A DNA stretch of 64,000 nt from positions 1-64,000 of the forward strand of contig DASXUX010000077.1 of the NCBI GenBank assembly GCA_036504595.1. The letters are read 5' to 3'. The DNA is from DASXUX01 sp036504595 (GTDB lineage: Bacteria; Planctomycetota; SZUA-567; H5-PLA8). Below the pieces are notes generated by a model. It was given only the letters and a program-made list of their open reading frames with translations, searched no databases and had not been told where the DNA came from. Below, in pieces: positions 26,214 to 35,176 of this stretch; position 1 is the first letter of the stretch; every line of letters begins with the position of its first letter. The position numbers were made by a program, and so were the translations under genes.

Positions 26214-26290
26214 CAGCGGATCGTAAAGCCGTTCCTGAACCCGAAGTCACGATAGCAGGTGTTGCACATACAGCTTCAAATTGCCACATC

Positions 26291-27424
26291 TCACTTCGGG
26301 GCCAGCACGCGGCGATAGAGCTGTTCGTGCGCGGCGGCCCAGCCTTGATAGCTGTATTTTTCGACCGCGCGCTGACGGTTGGTCTGGCCCCACGATTGGC
26401 GCTGAGCGGCGCTGGCTGAAAGCACGCGTCGCAGCGCGCGGGCCAGATCGGCCGCGTCGCCCATCGCCGCAAGCGCGCCGTGGATGCCGTCCTGCATCAG
26501 GTCAGGCACGGCGCCCACGCGGGAAGCGACCACTGGCAGGCCCTTGGCCATGTACTCCAGCACCGCGCGCGAAAAACCTTCGCTGCCGATGCTGCACAGC
26601 ACGCCCGCGTCCGCGGCGCTCAAAATTTGCGGCACGTCGTCGCGCCGCCCGAGGAAGCTCACGCTGGCCGGAACTTGCAGCGTGGCCGCGAGCTTCTTTA
26701 GCGCTCCATCGCTCGGCCCGCGACCAACCAGAATCAGGCGCGCGTCCGGGAATTGCGCGAGCACCTCTTTCCAGGCCTCCAGCAGAAATGTGTGCCCTTT
26801 GATCGGCGCCAGCCGCGCGACGCACACGACGACCCGCGCGTTCTCGGGCAACCCAAGTTCCGTGCGCGCGGCGGCCCGTTCTGGCGCAGTTGCCGGCTGA
26901 AAAAGAGACAGGTCGATGCCGCCCGGAATCAGCGCGCTTTTCTCCGGCGGGTAGAGCTGCGTGCTGCGCAGTCCGTTTTCCACCGCGGTGGAGACCGAGA
27001 CCATCGCCGCGGTGCGCTTGGCCAGCCAGCGGTTGGCGACGTTCGGCGTCGTCGGCGTGACCACGTGCCGCGTGCGGATCAGCGGAACGTGGAGGCCGAA
27101 CGCGTGAATCGCGATCGCCGCCAGCCAGTGGTCTTTGCCGCGGTGAGCGTGAATCAAATCAATCTTGTTCTCACGCACCAGCCGCGCGATAGCGCGCGTG
27201 TCGGAGACGTTGTGCGGCTGCCACCAGTTGTGCGGCATGTGGAAACCGATCGGGTCAAGGGCGCGCGCGCGTGCGCGTTCGATCGTTGGAAAACCTTCGC
27301 GCAACCCCAGCCAAACTTGGTGGCCCGCCTGCCGCAGCGCTTCAGTCAGGTTCAGCGAATGCGCGGCTTCGCCGCTGTAATTGCGGCCGCTGTTAAGCTG
27401 AAGGATTCGCAAAGGCTCTGTCAT
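26291..27424 (-). CDS. Glycosyltransferase family 4
   Basis: 377 residues with the GT-B fold of GT4. Visible: LRILQLNSGRNYSGEAAHSLNL at the N-terminus, LIPGGIDLSLFQP, VVCVARLAPIKGHTFLLEAW at the start of the nucleotide-sugar domain, and EGFSRAVLEYMAKGLPVVAS with RVGAVPDLM (the E-x7-E motif). It transfers a sugar from an NDP-sugar to a lipid or glycan, probably for lipopolysaccharide or exopolysaccharide. It precedes envelope genes in the window but has no tight operon partner. Confidence 0.9.
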   Translation of the reverse strand: MTEPLRILQLNSGRNYSGEAAHSLNLTEALRQAGHQVWLGLREGFPTIERARARALDPIGFHMPHNWWQPHNVSDTRAIARLVRENKIDLIHAHRGKDHWLAAIAIHAFGLHVPLIRTRHVVTPTTPNVANRWLAKRTAAMVSVSTAVENGLRSTQLYPPEKSALIPGGIDLSLFQPATAPERAAARTELGLPENARVVVCVARLAPIKGHTFLLEAWKEVLAQFPDARLILVGRGPSDGALKKLAATLQVPASVSFLGRRDDVPQILSAADAGVLCSIGSEGFSRAVLEYMAKGLPVVASRVGAVPDLMQDGIHGALAAMGDAADLARALRRVLSASAAQRQSWGQTNRQRAVEKYSYQGWAAAHEQLYRRVLAPK

Positions 27425-27475
27425 CCGAATATCGAATATGCCTCGGACCCGCCGAAAAGTCCAGGAGGCCGGATT

Positions 27476-29743
27476 CTACAGCAGATTCCTGATCTCTTCA
27501 TTCGCCGCGGCCAGGCGGGACGAGAGCAACCGCACCACGTAGCTGTGAAAGGCAATCGCCACATCGGGGTGCTCTTTTTCCATCTGCGCCATTCTGGCGG
27601 CGCTCAGTTTCTGCACGCGGCAGGGCACCGTCGTAACCACATCCGCCGACCGCGGCTGTTTGGTGTAGAGGCCCATCTCGCCGACAACCGTGCCCGGCCC
27701 GAACGAACGCAGCCGTATGCTAGTGCCGCCTTCGAGCGGCAGCATGACGGACAGTTCTCCGCGTTCGAGAAAGTACAACGCGTCGGCGGGATCGCCGCGG
27801 CGGAAAAGCGCGGTATCGGGCGGCAACTTCAGCGTTTCGCAGCAGGAGATCAGCGTGTCGAGCTGCGCGGGCGTAAAGTCGCGCGCCAGAATGCTGCGCA
27901 GCGCCATCTCCGCCAGCACGCGCGTCTGCGAGGTGCTTTGCATCGGATCGGGCAGGCTGACAGCCTGCCCCACGTTCGCGAGCAAGTTGTCTTCGATCCA
28001 TTCCAGGCCGCGATCGATGTCGGGGAAGGTGTGGATCTCAGCCTTGGGCAAGAATCCGGCGCGCTTGAGCTCCGTTTCACCGCTGGCGCGCAGGTCGCTG
28101 AGGCCCAGTTCGACTTTGAAGCGCGCGCAGATCTGGCCCAGCTTGATAAAGCTCGACGTCGCGGACGCGTCCATGCCTTGCACGCGATGAAAATCGAGCA
28201 GCAGATAACGCAGCTTCTCTTTTTCGACCAGCTCGCGGCATTTTTCGACCACTTCGCTGGCCGTGCCGAAGAACAGGTAGCCTTGCAGCGCCAGGGCTCG
28301 GGCTTGATTTCCGGTCTGGCGCAGCACGTCGGTCTGCTCGCGCGACCGCTCCTTATTGGAGAAATGCGCCGCGCTGGTGAAGCAATGCTTGATGCAGCTC
28401 GTGCGGCTGTAGTTGTAGACGAAGAAGATCGCCGCGATCAGCACGCCAACGCCCACGCCGGAGATCAGCCCTTGCAGCGCGATGAAGAGCAGAATCGCGA
28501 CGATCAGCAAATATTCCAGCAGCGGCAGCTTGAACATCGCGTCCCACAGCCATTCGCGCAGCATCGACAGCGCAAGGTAAAGCAGCAGGCCCGCGAGCAC
28601 CGGGCGCGGGAAATACGCGACCAGCGGCGTGAACAAGAACGTCGCGCCGAGGCACACGATCGCCGTGATCAATCCCGCCGCGCGGCGCGTGCCGCCGGCT
28701 TTGAAGTTCAGCAGGCTGCGGCTGATCGACAGGTAGCCGACCATGCCGCCGCCGAGGCCGGAGACGATGTTCGCCAGCCCGTTCGCGCGCAGTTCGCCAT
28801 CGATGTTGGCGTCCGTCTGCGTCGCCAGGTCCAGGCCGGTGGCGTTGAGCAAAATCGTGATGATCACCACGACCGTCATCGCCAGAAAATTTTGCCACTG
28901 CCCCAGCAGCACGCCCCAGTGCGCCTGGTCCAGGCACGCCAACGCGCTGCCTTTCAGACCCGCCGGCTGCAGCGGCGTAAAGATCAACTGTACAGCGGCG
29001 TTTGGGTCGCGAGCGGCCTCGATGCTGATGCCTGAGATCCACAGACCACCGTAGAAGACGACGACGCCCGCGATCAGCACGCTTGGCAGGACGAGAAAGT
29101 TCTTCGTCAGCTTGGGAAGCACCAGCAGCGCCGCCGCGACCAACACCGCCGGCAGCCACGCTTGCGGCCCCAGCGAAAGGATGCATTGAAGATTGCAGAC
29201 TTCCAGCGAGTGCCCGGTGAGCACCTTGAAACTTCCACCGAGAATCAGGTAGCCGGTCCCGGCCAGGAATCCGCCGACGACCGGGTAGGGAAGGTAGCGC
29301 ACCAGCTTTCCCCAGCGCAGGGCCCCGATCGCGTAGACGATTCCGCCGACCAGCACCGCGCTAACCGCCAGCATCGCCAGCACGCTCGCCGCGATCTCCG
29401 AATCATCGACTTTCCCCTTGAGTTGTTCCGCAACCAGAGCCGCCATCAGAGCCAAAATCGCGGTGGCGTTCGAATCCGGCCCGCCCATCGCGAATGGAAA
29501 CGCGCTTTTCCACGCCAGCAGCAGCGGCACGATCCACGCCGCCATCAGGGCGCACTGCAGGCCCGCGGGAATGAACGGCTGCAACTCGGTCCCGCTGAAA
29601 ATCAACGCCCCGTAGCTGAGCGAATAGCTGAGCGTCACCAACGCCGTCAACGTGCCGGCCGCCACCGTCGCCGCGATTCCGGGCAAGGGCGCGGCGCTGC
29701 TGGCTTCTTCAGCAGCACGCGTTGAGTGGGTCTGCGTCTCCAT
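27476..29743 (-). CDS. SulP-type anion transporter with STAS and cyclic-nucleotide-binding domains
   Basis: 755 residues from ATG 29743. About 11-12 hydrophobic segments occupy residues 15-410 (VAAGTLTALVTLSYSLSYGALIF, then FLAGTGYLILGGSF and GLANIVSGLGGGMVGYLSISRS). A STAS domain follows (about 470-570; YLFFGTASEVVEKC, LLLDFHRVQGMDASATS), then a linker, then a cNMP-binding domain (about 630-735; LFRRGDPADALYFLERGEL, GTVVGEMGLYTKQPRSADV). The cNMP domain with an intact GEMGLY...RSAD loop suggests gating by a cyclic nucleotide. An in-frame palindrome encodes VGQAVSLPD between STAS and cNMP. Substrate (sulfate or other anion) not provable. Confidence 0.88.
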   Translation of the reverse strand: METQTHSTRAAEEASSAAPLPGIAATVAAGTLTALVTLSYSLSYGALIFSGTELQPFIPAGLQCALMAAWIVPLLLAWKSAFPFAMGGPDSNATAILALMAALVAEQLKGKVDDSEIAASVLAMLAVSAVLVGGIVYAIGALRWGKLVRYLPYPVVGGFLAGTGYLILGGSFKVLTGHSLEVCNLQCILSLGPQAWLPAVLVAAALLVLPKLTKNFLVLPSVLIAGVVVFYGGLWISGISIEAARDPNAAVQLIFTPLQPAGLKGSALACLDQAHWGVLLGQWQNFLAMTVVVIITILLNATGLDLATQTDANIDGELRANGLANIVSGLGGGMVGYLSISRSLLNFKAGGTRRAAGLITAIVCLGATFLFTPLVAYFPRPVLAGLLLYLALSMLREWLWDAMFKLPLLEYLLIVAILLFIALQGLISGVGVGVLIAAIFFVYNYSRTSCIKHCFTSAAHFSNKERSREQTDVLRQTGNQARALALQGYLFFGTASEVVEKCRELVEKEKLRYLLLDFHRVQGMDASATSSFIKLGQICARFKVELGLSDLRASGETELKRAGFLPKAEIHTFPDIDRGLEWIEDNLLANVGQAVSLPDPMQSTSQTRVLAEMALRSILARDFTPAQLDTLISCCETLKLPPDTALFRRGDPADALYFLERGELSVMLPLEGGTSIRLRSFGPGTVVGEMGLYTKQPRSADVVTTVPCRVQKLSAARMAQMEKEHPDVAIAFHSYVVRLLSSRLAAANEEIRNLL
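27950..27970. repeat. In-frame palindrome in SulP gene
   Basis: A perfect 9-bp stem (GGGCAGGCT at 27950-27958 with 27962-27970) and 3-base loop. On the coding strand it encodes VGQAVSLPD in the STAS-cNMP linker. Confidence 0.75.
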
Positions 29744-29766
29744 GTAGCGCCAGAGGATAGGCAACG

Positions 29767-29835
29767 AATTCAAAATTAAAAATTCAAAATGCAAAATGGT
29801 TGGTGCTTGGTGTCTGGTGTCTGGTGTCTGGTGCG
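29767..29835. repeat. H7 array: AATTCAA and TGGTGTC units
   Basis: An AT-rich array with 7-base period (AATTCAA, AATTAAA, AATTCAA, AATGCAA) runs into TGGTGCT, TGGTGTC three times and TGGTGCG, in the gap between the SulP and DUF1080 genes. Confidence 0.85.
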
Positions 29836-29863
29836 GTGTATGTGCGAAGTAAGGAGGTTCCGC

Positions 29864-30589
29864 ATGAACCGAGCGAAGCATTTGATGGCTGTGGCGGTAT
29901 TCGCGCAATTGTGCGCGGCATCCGGCATCTTAGGGGCTGCTGAGAGCAAGCCCGCGGAACTCACCGACGAGGAGAAGAAGGCCGGCTGGGTGCTGCTGTT
30001 CGACGGCGTTTCAACCAAAGGCTGGCGCGCAATCGGACAAAAGGAATTTCCCGCCAAAGGCTGGACCGTCGAAGACGGCTGCCTGAAACATGCGGCCAAA
30101 GGCGGCGGCGGCGACATCATCACCGATCAGCCGTATGAAAACTTCGAGCTCAGCCTGGAGTGGCGCATCGGCAAAGGCGGAAACAGCGGCATCAAGTACC
30201 GCGTCGCCGACGAAAAAGGTTCGGCGTTCGGCCCGGAATACCAGCTTCTGGACGACTTCAATCATGAGGTCGGCAAGAATCCCCTCGTCGCCACGGCGTC
30301 CCTGTACGAAGTGCTGCCATGCAACGAAAACAAGAAACTCAACCCGCACACCGAGTTCAACAGCACGCGCCTGCTGGTGCAGGGCAATCATGTCGAGCAT
30401 TGGCTGAACGGCGTCAAAGTCGTGGAGTACGAATTCGGCAGCGACGCATGGAAAGCCGGCGTCGCCAAAAGCAAGTTCGCCAAGACTCCGAAATACGCGC
30501 AGACGGTCAAAGGCCACATCGCTCTGCAAGACCACGGCGATGAGACCGTGTTCCGAAGTATCAAGCTGCGGGTGCTGCCGGCGAAGTGA
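29864..30589 (+). CDS. Exported DUF1080 (3-keto-disaccharide hydrolase-like) protein
   Basis: 241 residues from ATG 29864 with a strong RBS AAGGAGGT; the open frame upstream is H7-repeat translation. A signal peptide (MNRAKHLMAVAVFAQLCAASGILGAAE) leads into a single DUF1080 domain: GWVLLFDGVSTKGWRA, WTVEDGCLKHA, DIITDQPYENFELSLEWRI, GNSGIKYRV and the C-terminal GHIALQDHGDETVFRSIKLR. The fold is a LamG-like beta sandwich. Family members are linked to 3-keto-glycoside degradation and are abundant in Planctomycetes and Verrucomicrobia. Probably periplasmic. Confidence 0.9.
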   Translation: MNRAKHLMAVAVFAQLCAASGILGAAESKPAELTDEEKKAGWVLLFDGVSTKGWRAIGQKEFPAKGWTVEDGCLKHAAKGGGGDIITDQPYENFELSLEWRIGKGGNSGIKYRVADEKGSAFGPEYQLLDDFNHEVGKNPLVATASLYEVLPCNENKKLNPHTEFNSTRLLVQGNHVEHWLNGVKVVEYEFGSDAWKAGVAKSKFAKTPKYAQTVKGHIALQDHGDETVFRSIKLRVLPAK

Positions 30590-30600
30590 ACAGACTAGAC

Positions 30601-30641
30601 GGGGAGACAGGGAGAAGGGGAGAAGGGGAGAGGGGAGAAAC
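30601..30641. repeat. H7/H8 array: GGGGAGA type
   Basis: GGGGAGA-based units with 7-8 base spacing, just after the DUF1080 stop. Confidence 0.7.
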
Positions 30642-30660
30642 GGAGCATCTCTTGATTCTA

Positions 30661-30705
30661 TTCTTTCTCTGTGCCCCTCTGCGTTCTCTGTGACTCTGTG
30701 GTGAA
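30661..30705. repeat. G9 repeat (CTCTGTG/CTCTGCG type)
   Basis: Complement of the CGCAGAGG family: CTGTGCCCCTCTGCG then CTCTGTGACTCTGTGG. Confidence 0.6.
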
Positions 30706-30721
30706 GGTAGTTAAAGGGCCT

Positions 30722-32386
30722 TCAAAGTTTTAGGTCCAACATTTCAGCTTCGCTGCTGCGCATCGGCGGACGGCTTTCTATGGGCGCATCCAGCGCGGCG
30801 ACGTAGGCCATCCGCCGCAGCCGTTGGCGGGTGATCGCGAAGGCGGCGGCGAAGCTCGCGAACGCCAGGCCGACGATCAGCCAACCCCACGGCAGCCCGG
30901 CGCTCGGCGCGACGTCGCTCCACAGGCGGCACTCGGCCGAAAAGAGATACGCCAGCAACACCGCGCCATAGATGCGCCAATGGCGCGTCAGGAGCGCACA
31001 CCAAAGCCCGGCCACGGCATAGAAGTACGCCAGAGCGCGCGCTTCCTCCGGCCGACAACTGAACGCGCCAAGCAGAAAGACCACGCCTTTCAGCAGCAGC
31101 GCCCACGGCCGGCGCTCCATCTTGAACACAAAACAGAGCAGCGCCAGACCCAGCAGTCCCCAGCGCATCAGTTCAAAGCTCAGCGCCGGGACATTCTGCC
31201 CGCGGAGGAACAGCCAGAGCAGCGAGATGTAAACGAATGCGCCACGGCCGTAGCTCGGTCGCAGCGAGAACCACGCCCAGCCGATGGCTGCGTACGCCGC
31301 GATCTGCCCCGCCGCGGGATGCTCATAAAACTGCGTCATGGAGCGCGGATCGGGGCCGACGATGCCGGCCAGGAGGACCGCGCCGCACGCTTCAGCGAAC
31401 TGCTGCGTGCGTTCGCGAATAGACGCGACGAGCAGCAGGGCCGCGCAGAAGAAGAAACCGATGCGCATTGGCGTAAGCATCGCCGGCAGGCCTGCGCGCA
31501 GCGCCGCCTCGGGGCCGAAGTCGCTTCCCGCCATCGCGGCGCTCGCGCACAGCAGCGCCACAGCAGCCGCGCGCTGAGGTTTCCAGTTGGCGGCTCCGAC
31601 ATTGAAAAATTCCGTCTGAGCCAACAGTGCGCACAATGGCGGCAACAAAAAACAGAATTCCAGCGGCGAACGCTGCACCCAGCTTTGCGCCAGAAGCTGC
31701 AGCGAAAGCAACCCGAGGCCGAGGCCCGCGACCGCGCGCTTGAACGAGCGGCTTCCGAGCCAGGGGCCTCTCGCCGCGCGCGGCTCTGTATCGAGTTTCG
31801 GCAGCAGCGCGATGACGAGGCCGAGACCCAGCCATATCGCGTATGTCGCCACGCCGCGGTGCTGCGGCATTTCAGAGGGGTAAAACGCAAGGGCCGCCTG
31901 CAGCGAATACAGCAGGGCCAGCGAGCCGATCAGGAACGCTTTCACGCCTGCAAACAGTGGCTGCTGCGCGCCGGTCTCGAGAACCTGCAGCTTCAACAGC
32001 CCCAGCACGAAGCAGCTCACCGCCACGATCAGCCCCGGGCCAAAATGCCGGATCATGCAACTGCTCGCCGCGAAGGTCATGTCGAAGAGGAAGAGCATTT
32101 CGATCAGCAGCAGCAGCGCCGCTTCGCGGCTTTGCGGCAGCCGCCGGATGATGAATCCGCAGGCGAAAACAACGAGACCTTCATAGACGTTGATCGTGCC
32201 GAGCAGCGCGAGCAACTCCGCCATCGCCGCGCCACTGTCGAAGAGATGCGGCAGCACGATGAGATAGCAGCCGAAGAGCATGAGCAGGGTGCTGAGCAGA
32301 TAGAAGACGTGCTGGTGATAAAGCCAATCGCTGGCAGTCTGAAATCGCTTGCGCCAGACAACACCATCCCCGCCGCTGGCATCCAT
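30722..32386 (-). CDS. Large polytopic membrane protein of unknown function
   Basis: 554 residues from ATG 32386 (RBS GGAGA). About 12-14 hydrophobic segments, for example VFYLLSTLLMLFGCYLIVL, LIVAVSCFVLGLLKL, GLGLGLLSLQLLAQSW, GAVLLAGIVGPDPRS, GAVLLAYLFSAECRLW and WLIVGLAFASFAAAF. Basic loops alternate with helices. No transport signature, soluble domain or catalytic motif was found, so it could be a polysaccharide or lipid export component, but this is a guess. It stands alone between repeats. Confidence 0.6.
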   Translation of the reverse strand: MDASGGDGVVWRKRFQTASDWLYHQHVFYLLSTLLMLFGCYLIVLPHLFDSGAAMAELLALLGTINVYEGLVVFACGFIIRRLPQSREAALLLLIEMLFLFDMTFAASSCMIRHFGPGLIVAVSCFVLGLLKLQVLETGAQQPLFAGVKAFLIGSLALLYSLQAALAFYPSEMPQHRGVATYAIWLGLGLVIALLPKLDTEPRAARGPWLGSRSFKRAVAGLGLGLLSLQLLAQSWVQRSPLEFCFLLPPLCALLAQTEFFNVGAANWKPQRAAAVALLCASAAMAGSDFGPEAALRAGLPAMLTPMRIGFFFCAALLLVASIRERTQQFAEACGAVLLAGIVGPDPRSMTQFYEHPAAGQIAAYAAIGWAWFSLRPSYGRGAFVYISLLWLFLRGQNVPALSFELMRWGLLGLALLCFVFKMERRPWALLLKGVVFLLGAFSCRPEEARALAYFYAVAGLWCALLTRHWRIYGAVLLAYLFSAECRLWSDVAPSAGLPWGWLIVGLAFASFAAAFAITRQRLRRMAYVAALDAPIESRPPMRSSEAEMLDLKL

Positions 32387-32411
32387 GTGCGCGTCTCCAG
32401 TGTTCGAGTTT

Positions 32412-32440
32412 TTGCCACAGAGGTCACAGAGGCGAGGGGA
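32412..32440. repeat. G9 repeat (CACAGAGG type)
   Basis: CCACAGAGG, TCACAGAGG units with 9-base period, just upstream of the membrane-protein start. Confidence 0.65.
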
Positions 32441-32650
32441 ATGCGGAGAAACGCTCTGCGATACCGGCGACCTCTATGACAAATCAGCCAGTAGTTCGCA
32501 ACCTATATGCCACGGAATTAGCGAAGCATCTTCATAGGATCGGGTGACAAAGAACGGCGATCGGGCCCGCGCGGCGCGTTAACGCTCTTTGTCAGTGTCG
32601 CAAGGGGCGGCAGAGGTGCTACGCGGCATTCACAGCGTGAAAGCCGCCGA

Positions 32651-32682
32651 CTTCTGGACTCCTCGACTCTAGACTGCTGGAC
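32651..32682. repeat. H7 array: CTGGACT type
   Basis: CTGGACT, CCTCGACT, CTAGACT, GCTGGACT units (7-8 bases), after the stop of the Tat-exported protein. Confidence 0.7.
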
Positions 32683-32691
32683 TGTTTTTGT

Positions 32692-33561
32692 TTACTTTCG
32701 CACCTGGATCGGCTTTTTGCCTGGGGGCTGAGGCGTAAAGATATCTTCCTTCTTCAGTCCCAGTTCCTTCACCATTTCGATGGCGTAGTCAAGCTTGCCG
32801 ACGTTCGGGCCGCGGATGTTGGAGCCGAAGGAGAACTTCGCGCCGGCGGCTTTGGCCATCTTCAGGAATGCCAGGCGCGGCAGGCGCGAGGTGCTGAGTT
32901 CGATCGCCACGCCGTACTTCACGGCGGCGTCCACGATCTTGCGCATGCGCGCGTCGGTCCAAAGCGTGTCGTAATCTTTCTCGATGGCCTTCGGCAGGTA
33001 CGTCGGGTTGGCGAAGATATCGAGCGGTTCGCTGGCAATGACTTCGACGTTGAAATCGGTGTAGCGGTCCATGAAGTCCTGCGCGTTGTCGATCTTGACC
33101 TGATCGTCTTTCCACAGCATCACGTAGTGCCCGTCTTTTTCTCGGAACGTCATCGCGTCAGAAAGCACGTAATCGAGCTGCGCGATCACGTCCTTCGAGA
33201 AACACTTCATCCAGTCGATGTACTCCGCCTGAATCCCTTTGTAGACCGGCTTGCCTTCCAGCGAGGTGATGTAAGCCTTCAGTTCTTCATCGTTGCTGTA
33301 GATAATCGGATACTTCAGCTCCTTGTTGCCCGCGTGTTCGACGATGCCGAACTTCGTGGCTTTCGCGGCTGAAATCTCCAGCAGCTTTTCGAGCGTCGTG
33401 TTGTCGCGATGGACGTGGAAATCGACGAGCGGGATGTCCGTTCCGGGAATCGTTGGCACAGGCGCCTCCTTGTCGGCCGCCGAGAGGTTACCGACCGAAA
33501 GCGCTCCGGCCACGCCCGCGGCTCCAGCCAGAAAACCGCGCCGACTTAGTTGCTGAGACAT
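32692..33561 (-). CDS. Tat-exported PHP-like metal-dependent protein
   Basis: 289 residues, RBS AAAAGGAG. The N-terminus is a twin-arginine signal (SRRGFLAGAAGVAGALSVG). The mature part starts with the metal-site pattern PLVDFHVHRDN, then FGIVEHAGNK, EYIDWMKCFSKD, and later VAIELSTSRLPRLAF and FSFGSNIRGPN. This resembles the PHP phosphoesterase / amidohydrolase TIM-barrel fold with His residues at strand ends. Tat export fits a folded, metal-loaded enzyme. Substrate unknown. Confidence 0.75.
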   Translation of the reverse strand: MSQQLSRRGFLAGAAGVAGALSVGNLSAADKEAPVPTIPGTDIPLVDFHVHRDNTTLEKLLEISAAKATKFGIVEHAGNKELKYPIIYSNDEELKAYITSLEGKPVYKGIQAEYIDWMKCFSKDVIAQLDYVLSDAMTFREKDGHYVMLWKDDQVKIDNAQDFMDRYTDFNVEVIASEPLDIFANPTYLPKAIEKDYDTLWTDARMRKIVDAAVKYGVAIELSTSRLPRLAFLKMAKAAGAKFSFGSNIRGPNVGKLDYAIEMVKELGLKKEDIFTPQPPGKKPIQVRK

Positions 33562-33576
33562 ACTGATGGCTCCTTT

Positions 33577-33622
33577 TCAACGCAGAGACGCAGAGGACGC
33601 GGAGATCGCAGAGGAGAAGAAG
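33577..33622. repeat. G9 array (CGCAGAGGA type)
   Basis: CGCAGAGAC, GCAGAGGAC, GCGGAGATC, GCAGAGGAG units with 9-base period upstream of the Tat-exported gene. Confidence 0.75.
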
Positions 33623-33638
33623 GGTTTCGTGGCGAAGC

Positions 33639-34148
33639 TCACTTCTTCTCCTCGGTGCGCGGAACGGGCGTTACGGCCGGTTGAGTTGGAGCGGGCTTCG
33701 TTTCCGCCGCGGCTTGCGGGACTGTGGGGGCGATGGGCGGCAAGGCCGTGGGTTTGGATTCTTCACCGTGCTTGCGTGCGCGGAGCTTCAGCAGCACCAT
33801 TTCGTGAAGACGGTTTTCGAAATCCCCATGCTGCTCGGGCAGAACGTCGCCGGTCTTGATTTGCACCTTCAGAGCCGGGACTTTGCAGTTCTCTTCGCTG
33901 CTGTCGATGATGACTTTGAGCTTGCTGTAGTCGATGTACGTGGCGGTCAGGATGGTCATCTTGCCGCCTTTTTCCTCGCAGTCGTTGCGCGTGATGTCGC
34001 CGAACTTCACGTGCGCTTCCTCCGCGATCGCCTCCATCGCCGCGCCCACCAGCCGCTCGTGATCGACGGTGTAGCTGCAATCCGACGTGCAACCGCTCAG
34101 CAGCAGCACCGACACCAGACACAGAGACGCAATCAAAGACGTTCGCAC
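33639..34148 (-). CDS. Lipoprotein of unknown function
   Basis: 169 residues from GTG 34148 with RBS AAGGAGG. A lipoprotein signal ends in the lipobox LLSGC. The mature core (about 25-115) is alpha/beta (LVGAAMEAIAEEAHVKFGD, GKMTILTATYIDYSKLKVII, KVPALKVQIKTGDVLPEQ) with several Cys residues, and the last 40 residues are Pro/Ala/Thr-rich, likely a flexible tail. No known family. Confidence 0.7.
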   Translation of the reverse strand: MRTSLIASLCLVSVLLLSGCTSDCSYTVDHERLVGAAMEAIAEEAHVKFGDITRNDCEEKGGKMTILTATYIDYSKLKVIIDSSEENCKVPALKVQIKTGDVLPEQHGDFENRLHEMVLLKLRARKHGEESKPTALPPIAPTVPQAAAETKPAPTQPAVTPVPRTEEKK

Positions 34149-34201
34149 GGAGCCCCCTCCTTATAGATGTGCCGAAGACAAGCTAACGCGTGCGATCAAT
34201 A

Positions 34202-34239
34202 AGTCTAGAGTCGAGAAGTCCAGAGTCCAAGAGTCGAAG
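34202..34239. repeat. H7 array: AGTCTAG/AGTCGAG type
   Basis: AGTCTAG, AGTCGAG, AAGTCCAG, AGTCCAAG, AGTCGAAG, period 7-8, between the lipoprotein and methyltransferase genes. Confidence 0.8.
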
Positions 34240-34360
34240 GTTTGCGGCGGCCTGAAACAACGCGCGAGTTTTCCGAAATTTCGAATTTCGGATTTCGAGT
34301 TTTCCCGTACTATGCTCGGCTTTGTTGCAGGGTGCGTAACCGTCGTAGAGGAGAGGAATC

Positions 34361-35017
34361 GTGACCCAAGCCGCCGAAGTCCACCCGCTGAAAAGCCCGC
34401 GCCAGACGCGCTGGGCCAAGCGGATCAACAACCGGACCGTTTACAACACCATCAAGCGCGCCTTCTACGACTGCAAGGCGCAGGCGCCGATCCTGATGGC
34501 CCCCTGCGGCTACGGCTGGTTCTTCGACCGGTTCCAGCGCGACGGACTGGAAATCGTCGGCATCGACATCGATCCGAAGACCGTCGCTTGGGCGCGCACC
34601 GCCGTCGATCCCTCACCCAAAGTTTACGAAGGCAGCGCGCTCGAAATGCCATTCAAAGACGGCCAGTTCGATTTCACCGTCAGCAACCGGTTCATCCTGC
34701 ACTTCGACAAAGATTTTCGAGCGAAGGCGTTCAAGGAATACGCGCGCGTCACGCGCCGGTTCCTGCTGGTCCATTACGATTACCCGACGTCCTTCCGGCA
34801 GCTTCTGCACAAGATCCGCGGCTACAATCCCGGCCAGCGGAACATCAAGGAAGTCGCCAAGTGGCAGCAGACGCAAAGCGCCGGACACAAGCAGATCTAC
34901 GACCGCGCCGCGATGGAAGCTGAAGGCGCCGCCGGCGGCTGGCGCGTGAAGAAGCTCTATTTCGTCTGCCGGTTTGTTTCAGACCGTGTTTATTGCTTGT
35001 ACGAAAAGGCGAACTGA
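34361..35017 (+). CDS. Class I SAM-dependent methyltransferase
   Basis: 218 residues from GTG 34361 (RBS GGAGAGGA). Motif I is the ILMAPCGYGWFFDRF segment (Pro-Cys-Gly-x-Gly in place of D-x-G-x-G), followed by EIVGIDIDPKTVAWAR (acidic end of strand 2), ALEMPFKDGQFDFTV and FLLVHYDYP. It has a short basic N-terminal arm (SPRQTRWAKRINNRTV). Substrate unknown; related UbiE/Methyltransf_11 proteins act on lipids or small molecules. Confidence 0.8.
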   Translation: MTQAAEVHPLKSPRQTRWAKRINNRTVYNTIKRAFYDCKAQAPILMAPCGYGWFFDRFQRDGLEIVGIDIDPKTVAWARTAVDPSPKVYEGSALEMPFKDGQFDFTVSNRFILHFDKDFRAKAFKEYARVTRRFLLVHYDYPTSFRQLLHKIRGYNPGQRNIKEVAKWQQTQSAGHKQIYDRAAMEAEGAAGGWRVKKLYFVCRFVSDRVYCLYEKAN

Positions 35018-35026
35018 AAAATCTTA

Positions 35027-35058
35027 CCGCAGAGGACGCGGAGGACGCAGAGGACAGC
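35027..35058. repeat. G9 array (CGCAGAGGA type)
   Basis: CGCAGAGGA, CGCGGAGGA, CGCAGAGGA in exact 9-base register after the methyltransferase stop. Confidence 0.85.
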
Positions 35059-35059
35059 A

Positions 35060-35087
35060 GGGTATAGGGTTCAGGGTCCAGGGTCCG
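35060..35087. repeat. H7 array: GGGTTCA/GGGTCCA x4
   Basis: GGGTATA, GGGTTCA, GGGTCCA, GGGTCCG, directly following a G9 array. Confidence 0.85.
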
Positions 35088-35131
35088 GAAACGGAACATC
35101 GAAGCCTTTCCACAACCCCGAAACCCTTCTC

Positions 35132-35155
35132 CCCTCCGCGTCCTCTGCGGTGCGA
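35132..35155. repeat. G9 repeat, opposite orientation
   Basis: TCCGCGTCCTCTGCGG, reverse of the unit at 35027-35058; together they bracket the H7 array. Confidence 0.7.
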
Positions 35156-35176
35156 AGTCTTTCGCGTTCGTTTGGT

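Larger units (their letters stand above)
32387..32691. other. Intergenic region with G9 and H7 repeats
   Basis: About 305 bases between two minus-strand genes. It contains a G9 unit (32412-32440) and an H7-type array (32651-32682). No gene recognised. Confidence 0.4.
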
